64,000 nucleotides of DNA from Kiritimatiellia bacterium (GTDB lineage Bacteria; Verrucomicrobiota; Kiritimatiellia; UBA8416; JADHWI01): NCBI GenBank assembly GCA_030744755.1, contig JASLPY010000022.1, forward strand, positions 1-64,000, written 5' to 3'. Numbering within the stretch: the stretch's first letter is position 1; every line of letters starts with the position of its first letter. The notes beneath the pieces are model-generated. The model saw only the letters and a program-made list of their open reading frames with translations, was not told the origin of the DNA and ran no database searches. Below, piece after piece: positions 61,119 to 64,000 of the stretch. Position numbers and translations under genes: made by a program.

Positions 61119-62864
61119 ATGCAAAAGCATTCAGCAGAGAGAAAGAGCACAAGGCTTGCGGCGATTGTCCCGCTGCTGGCCGCCGCGGCTCTCTTTGCTG
61201 TATCCCTTCCCGCTCTTGCCAACACGGAAAACACGTTCCCCTATGCCGAATCGTTCGAGCTCCACCAGGACGGAGAAGACCTGGTAGGTACAAATGGCTG
61301 GTATAGCGGCGATCCGCTCGGCCTGACAGCCACAGCAGAAAGCTATACCTATTCCGGCGACCTCCCCTTCCCCGACGCCACCCACTCCAATGTTGCAGCG
61401 TTCGATGCCCCGACAGAGAACCGCTTCACAGGAACCGACGGCCCCACGAAGGCATACGTGGATTTCATGCTCAAACCGGTTCTGGGTGATGAACCTGAGA
61501 ATATCGCAACCACGGCCACGCCTGAGTATGGGCTCTACTTCAACAAGGCAGGTCATATCGTGATCTATCATGGGGAGTATGATTGGGAAGACGCGGGCGG
61601 AGGTTACCCATTCTCCCAGGCGTGGACTGAGCTATCACATACACCGGTGTCCACGAGCGAGTTTAGCCGGGTCAGGATCACCATCGACTATAAAACCTTT
61701 GAGAACCCTTACGTTTCCGGCTTCTACATGAAATTATTCCAGGTTGAGCTGAACGGAACGCTGCTGACGCATGCCGATGGGTACCAGGTTCCCGGTTTTG
61801 TGTTCCCTCCCCCACCCGACCCATCGGAGCTCGGCGGAAGCTGGTTCTTCTGTTCCGATTCCGACAACTTCTATGCAGCCGATAAGCTAGATGGCTTTGG
61901 CATGCAGGGCGTCGGCACCATCGACGATCTTCTGATCAGCGACAGTACCAATATACCAACGCATGATCTGACAATTGCGTCCACTCACGCGGAGGCGCAG
62001 GGCGAACCAGATATACCCAGTAGCGGTTCCTACAATTACGGAGAACAGGTTCTTTGCAGCGTAACAAATTCGCCCGTTGCCGTCGGTGCCACGACCCAGC
62101 TCGTCTGCACGGGTTGGTCCTCCGGCACTGGCACGGTATCGTCCACGGGTTCCGAGAGCAGCGTACTTGTCACCATGAACGAGGACTCGGGATTGACCTG
62201 GGAATGGGGCTACCGGTACCTGTTGGACACTGAGGCGGGGGCAGGCGGCTCGGTTTCCCTGGGAGATGGCTGGTACGATGCCGGTGCCGGTGTGACGATC
62301 ACGGCCCAGCCGAACCCGAGCATGGTATTTGATGGCTGGACCGGTGACGTTCCTGCCGAAGATGTGAACGAGAACCCCTTGACCCTGACGATAGATCAGG
62401 CTCGCAGTATCCTGGCGAATTTCACTTCGGAAGGCCCTACCGAAGAATACACGTCACACGGAACCCCATACTCGTGGCTGGACGATCATTGTCCCACCGG
62501 CACAGTCGTTAACCATGAGGTCGCTGACTTGGAAGACTGGGACGGGGACGGTGCCCTGAACTGGGAAGAGCATCCGCCCGGCACATTGCCCAACGACTCG
62601 AACTCCGTCTTCACGGTGCTCGATGTCCTGTACACGCCGGGGTCCAACATGGTGAGCTGGTATGGCACTACGAACTTCGGAATGACGAATTCTCCCTTCA
62701 GCATGTACCGCATGACCGGTGATCTCCCGGCGGGCGCATGGCAACTGATTGAAAGCAACAGCATCGAGCGGGCCCCGTCTGGAACAAATGAATGGTGGGA
62801 TGATTCACCACCGGCTGGGGTACCGGCATATTACCATCCTGCGATCCTTTGGGATGCGGAGTAG
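61119..62864 (+). CDS. Exported modular protein with shared C-terminal module (paralogue B)
   Basis: 581 residues from ATG 61119. Signal peptide LAAIVPLLAAAALFAVSLPALA, N-terminal beta domain with DLVGTNGWYSGD like paralogue A, two InlB-like repeats (TIASTHAEAQGEPDIPSSGSY; TEAGAGGSVSLGDGWYDAG) and the C-terminal module ADLEDWDGDGALNWEE to PAYYHPAILWDAE. About 13 of the 14 residues around the calcium loop match paralogue A. It is 30 bases after the LamG gene and probably co-transcribed with it. Confidence 0.82.
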   Translation: MQKHSAERKSTRLAAIVPLLAAAALFAVSLPALANTENTFPYAESFELHQDGEDLVGTNGWYSGDPLGLTATAESYTYSGDLPFPDATHSNVAAFDAPTENRFTGTDGPTKAYVDFMLKPVLGDEPENIATTATPEYGLYFNKAGHIVIYHGEYDWEDAGGGYPFSQAWTELSHTPVSTSEFSRVRITIDYKTFENPYVSGFYMKLFQVELNGTLLTHADGYQVPGFVFPPPPDPSELGGSWFFCSDSDNFYAADKLDGFGMQGVGTIDDLLISDSTNIPTHDLTIASTHAEAQGEPDIPSSGSYNYGEQVLCSVTNSPVAVGATTQLVCTGWSSGTGTVSSTGSESSVLVTMNEDSGLTWEWGYRYLLDTEAGAGGSVSLGDGWYDAGAGVTITAQPNPSMVFDGWTGDVPAEDVNENPLTLTIDQARSILANFTSEGPTEEYTSHGTPYSWLDDHCPTGTVVNHEVADLEDWDGDGALNWEEHPPGTLPNDSNSVFTVLDVLYTPGSNMVSWYGTTNFGMTNSPFSMYRMTGDLPAGAWQLIESNSIERAPSGTNEWWDDSPPAGVPAYYHPAILWDAE

Positions 62865-62885
62865 ACACCGGAAAGGATCATCTAC

Positions 62886-63713
62886 ATGCGTACTGTTCAT
62901 GTTCCCCTGGCATTATTGACCCTCCTCGCTCTGCTCATCCCCTGCATCGCTCCAGCAGAACAGGAGGAGGTCGGGCTGGACAAGTACAAGGTTGCCGGTG
63001 AAGCGATCATCCTTCCCGCGGTCGACGATGATGCCTCTGCAATAACCTTCAGCCCCGAAACCAGCTCCTTGTTCGTTGCACTCAACAATCCGCCAACCTT
63101 GATCGAACTTGAAATGGACGGAAAGGTGAAGCGGACCGTGAAGCTGCAGGGGTTCCAGGATACTGAGGGTGTAGCCTGGATTGAAGGACAGACCTTTGCA
63201 GTTATTGAGGAACGCAGGCGCAACCTGGTACTGGTGGAGATAGGACCGCAGACAGAATCGGTTTCGTATCAGAAGGTCTTGAAGTTTCTGGTTGAGCCTC
63301 AGCCTTCCGAAAACAGAGGCATCGAAGGTATTGCCAGCGACAGTGACGGCAAGCGTCTTTTTATCGTCAAAGAAAAGGAACCGAGAAAACTTTACGAGGT
63401 AGAACTCCCCACAGAGGCTGGTGAACTGGAAATAGACATTCCGTGGGACCTGGAGAAGACCAGCCATGGTATGAAAGATGTCGCGGGGCTGTTTTTCCAT
63501 GCCGCCACAAGCCATCTGCTGATTCTGAGTGACCAGTCAAAATGCATCGTAGAATGCACTCTCGATGGCGAAGAGGTAGCACGTCTCAAGCTAACCGCAG
63601 GGTCCGCGGGCCTAACAGCGGACATCGGCCAACCCGAAGGCATCACGATGGATGACAAGGGCAACCTCTACATCTGCTCCGAACCAAACCTCATCTACAT
63701 CTTCAAGAAGTAG
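62886..63713 (+). CDS. SdiA-regulated-family exported beta-propeller protein
   Basis: 275 residues. A signal peptide (to about 24), then repeats of a propeller-like unit: ASAITFSPETSSLFVALNN, TEGVAWIEGQTFAVIEERRRNL, IEGIASDSDGKRLFIVKEKEP, VAGLFFHAATSHLLILSDQS and PEGITMDDKGNLYICSEPN. This fits the SdiA-regulated (YjiK) family. Function unknown; no catalytic motif was noted. AAAGGAT precedes the ATG. It lies 21 bases after paralogue B and is likely in the same operon. Confidence 0.85.
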   Translation: MRTVHVPLALLTLLALLIPCIAPAEQEEVGLDKYKVAGEAIILPAVDDDASAITFSPETSSLFVALNNPPTLIELEMDGKVKRTVKLQGFQDTEGVAWIEGQTFAVIEERRRNLVLVEIGPQTESVSYQKVLKFLVEPQPSENRGIEGIASDSDGKRLFIVKEKEPRKLYEVELPTEAGELEIDIPWDLEKTSHGMKDVAGLFFHAATSHLLILSDQSKCIVECTLDGEEVARLKLTAGSAGLTADIGQPEGITMDDKGNLYICSEPNLIYIFKK

Positions 63714-63933
63714 TTCTTTTTGACAGGATCTGCTTGCATCCCGCCACTGCGGGGCGCGATATCCGCGGTTGAAATCTCTCACAGCGCTTATGTTGGCCTC
63801 CACATATCGCAGTTATGCGGAGTACGGGATTATGTTGAGTAGATACCGTGAGTCTCTGTGGATGAAGAGACAGGGCTAAGAACTACTTAACATAACTCCC
63901 GAAATGCTCGCCCCGTCTCGATGAGGAGAGATT

Positions 63934-63981
63934 GAACCACCCGCGCTCCCGCGCTGGAGTTCCCGAGGACACGGAGGTCAG
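63934..63981. repeat. One-arm copy of the outer repeat of the 31.6 kb element
   Basis: AACCACCCGCGCTCCCGCGCTGGAGTTCCCGAGGACACGGAGGTCAGA matches the outer arm at 31600-31670, which carries an extra CACGCCTATGGCGTGGCCAG insertion by comparison. The other arm, if present, lies past the window. The rest of 63714-64000 shows no gene. Confidence 0.75.
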
Positions 63982-64000
63982 AATTGAGGATGGGACGCTG

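Noticed and set aside
1-64000. tRNA or rRNA genes
   Set aside because: No cloverleaf-like T-arm GGTTCGAATC or rRNA sequence was recognised in any intergenic region; a tRNAscan run would be the decisive check.

Overview
The window looks like a chromosomal segment of a Gram-negative member of the PVC superphylum, most plausibly Kiritimatiellota or a close Verrucomicrobia-like lineage. This is an inference from gene content, not a database result. Supporting content: a Tat-exported sulfatase, a DUF5060-type glycoside hydrolase, a PEP-CTERM protein, a fused PilM-PilN protein, ADP-heptose genes implying LPS, large secreted proteins with InlB-like and calcium-loop modules, and many short palindromic repeats between genes. 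No tRNA, rRNA, CRISPR array, transposase or phage gene was seen.

Layout. 0.5-4.4 kb: sulfatase and nitroreductase (minus), then a DUF2851 protein. 4.6-6.1 kb: hisH-hisF. 6.2-11.4 kb (minus): glycerate kinase, a GT81/GT78-like glycosyltransferase and two GT4 enzymes, read as a likely glycerate-glycoside (compatible solute) cluster. 11.7-19.2 kb: purM, an unknown exported protein, rsmI, a URO-D-like methyltransferase, hrpB, and an unusual HEAT/zinc-ribbon/nuclease protein. 19.5-23.4 kb: PEP-CTERM protein, pyrimidine salvage (nucleoside phosphorylase plus cdd), PIN-PhoH ATPase. 23.6-27.1 kb (minus): gpmI, cell-wall amidase, phosphoribosyltransferase. 27.7-31.5 kb: heptose adenylyltransferase, hldD, glycoside hydrolase. 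32.0-37.1 kb (minus): a coupled three-gene envelope operon (PKD/SGNH-like protein, processive GT2, polytopic GT39-like protein). 37.5-49.8 kb: a type II secretion/type IV pilus-like operon (pseudopilin, secretin, PilM-PilN fusion, PilO, PilP, PilB/GspE ATPase, GspH/I/J/K-like proteins, small lipoprotein). 49.9-57.8 kb (minus): purL, an Ig-like lipoprotein, thiE, a class IV aminotransferase, lipA, lipB. 58.2-63.7 kb: four consecutive exported proteins, two of which are paralogues with a shared C-terminal module.

How they work together. Housekeeping genes (his, pur, lip, thi, gpmI, nucleoside salvage) are mixed with envelope functions. The secretion machine, the exported modular proteins, the sulfatase and the glycoside hydrolase together fit a cell that secretes enzymes and surface proteins to attack sulfated or complex polysaccharides. 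The intergenic spaces are dense with at least seven families of palindromic repeats. One element lies inside the leader coding region of a pseudopilin gene.
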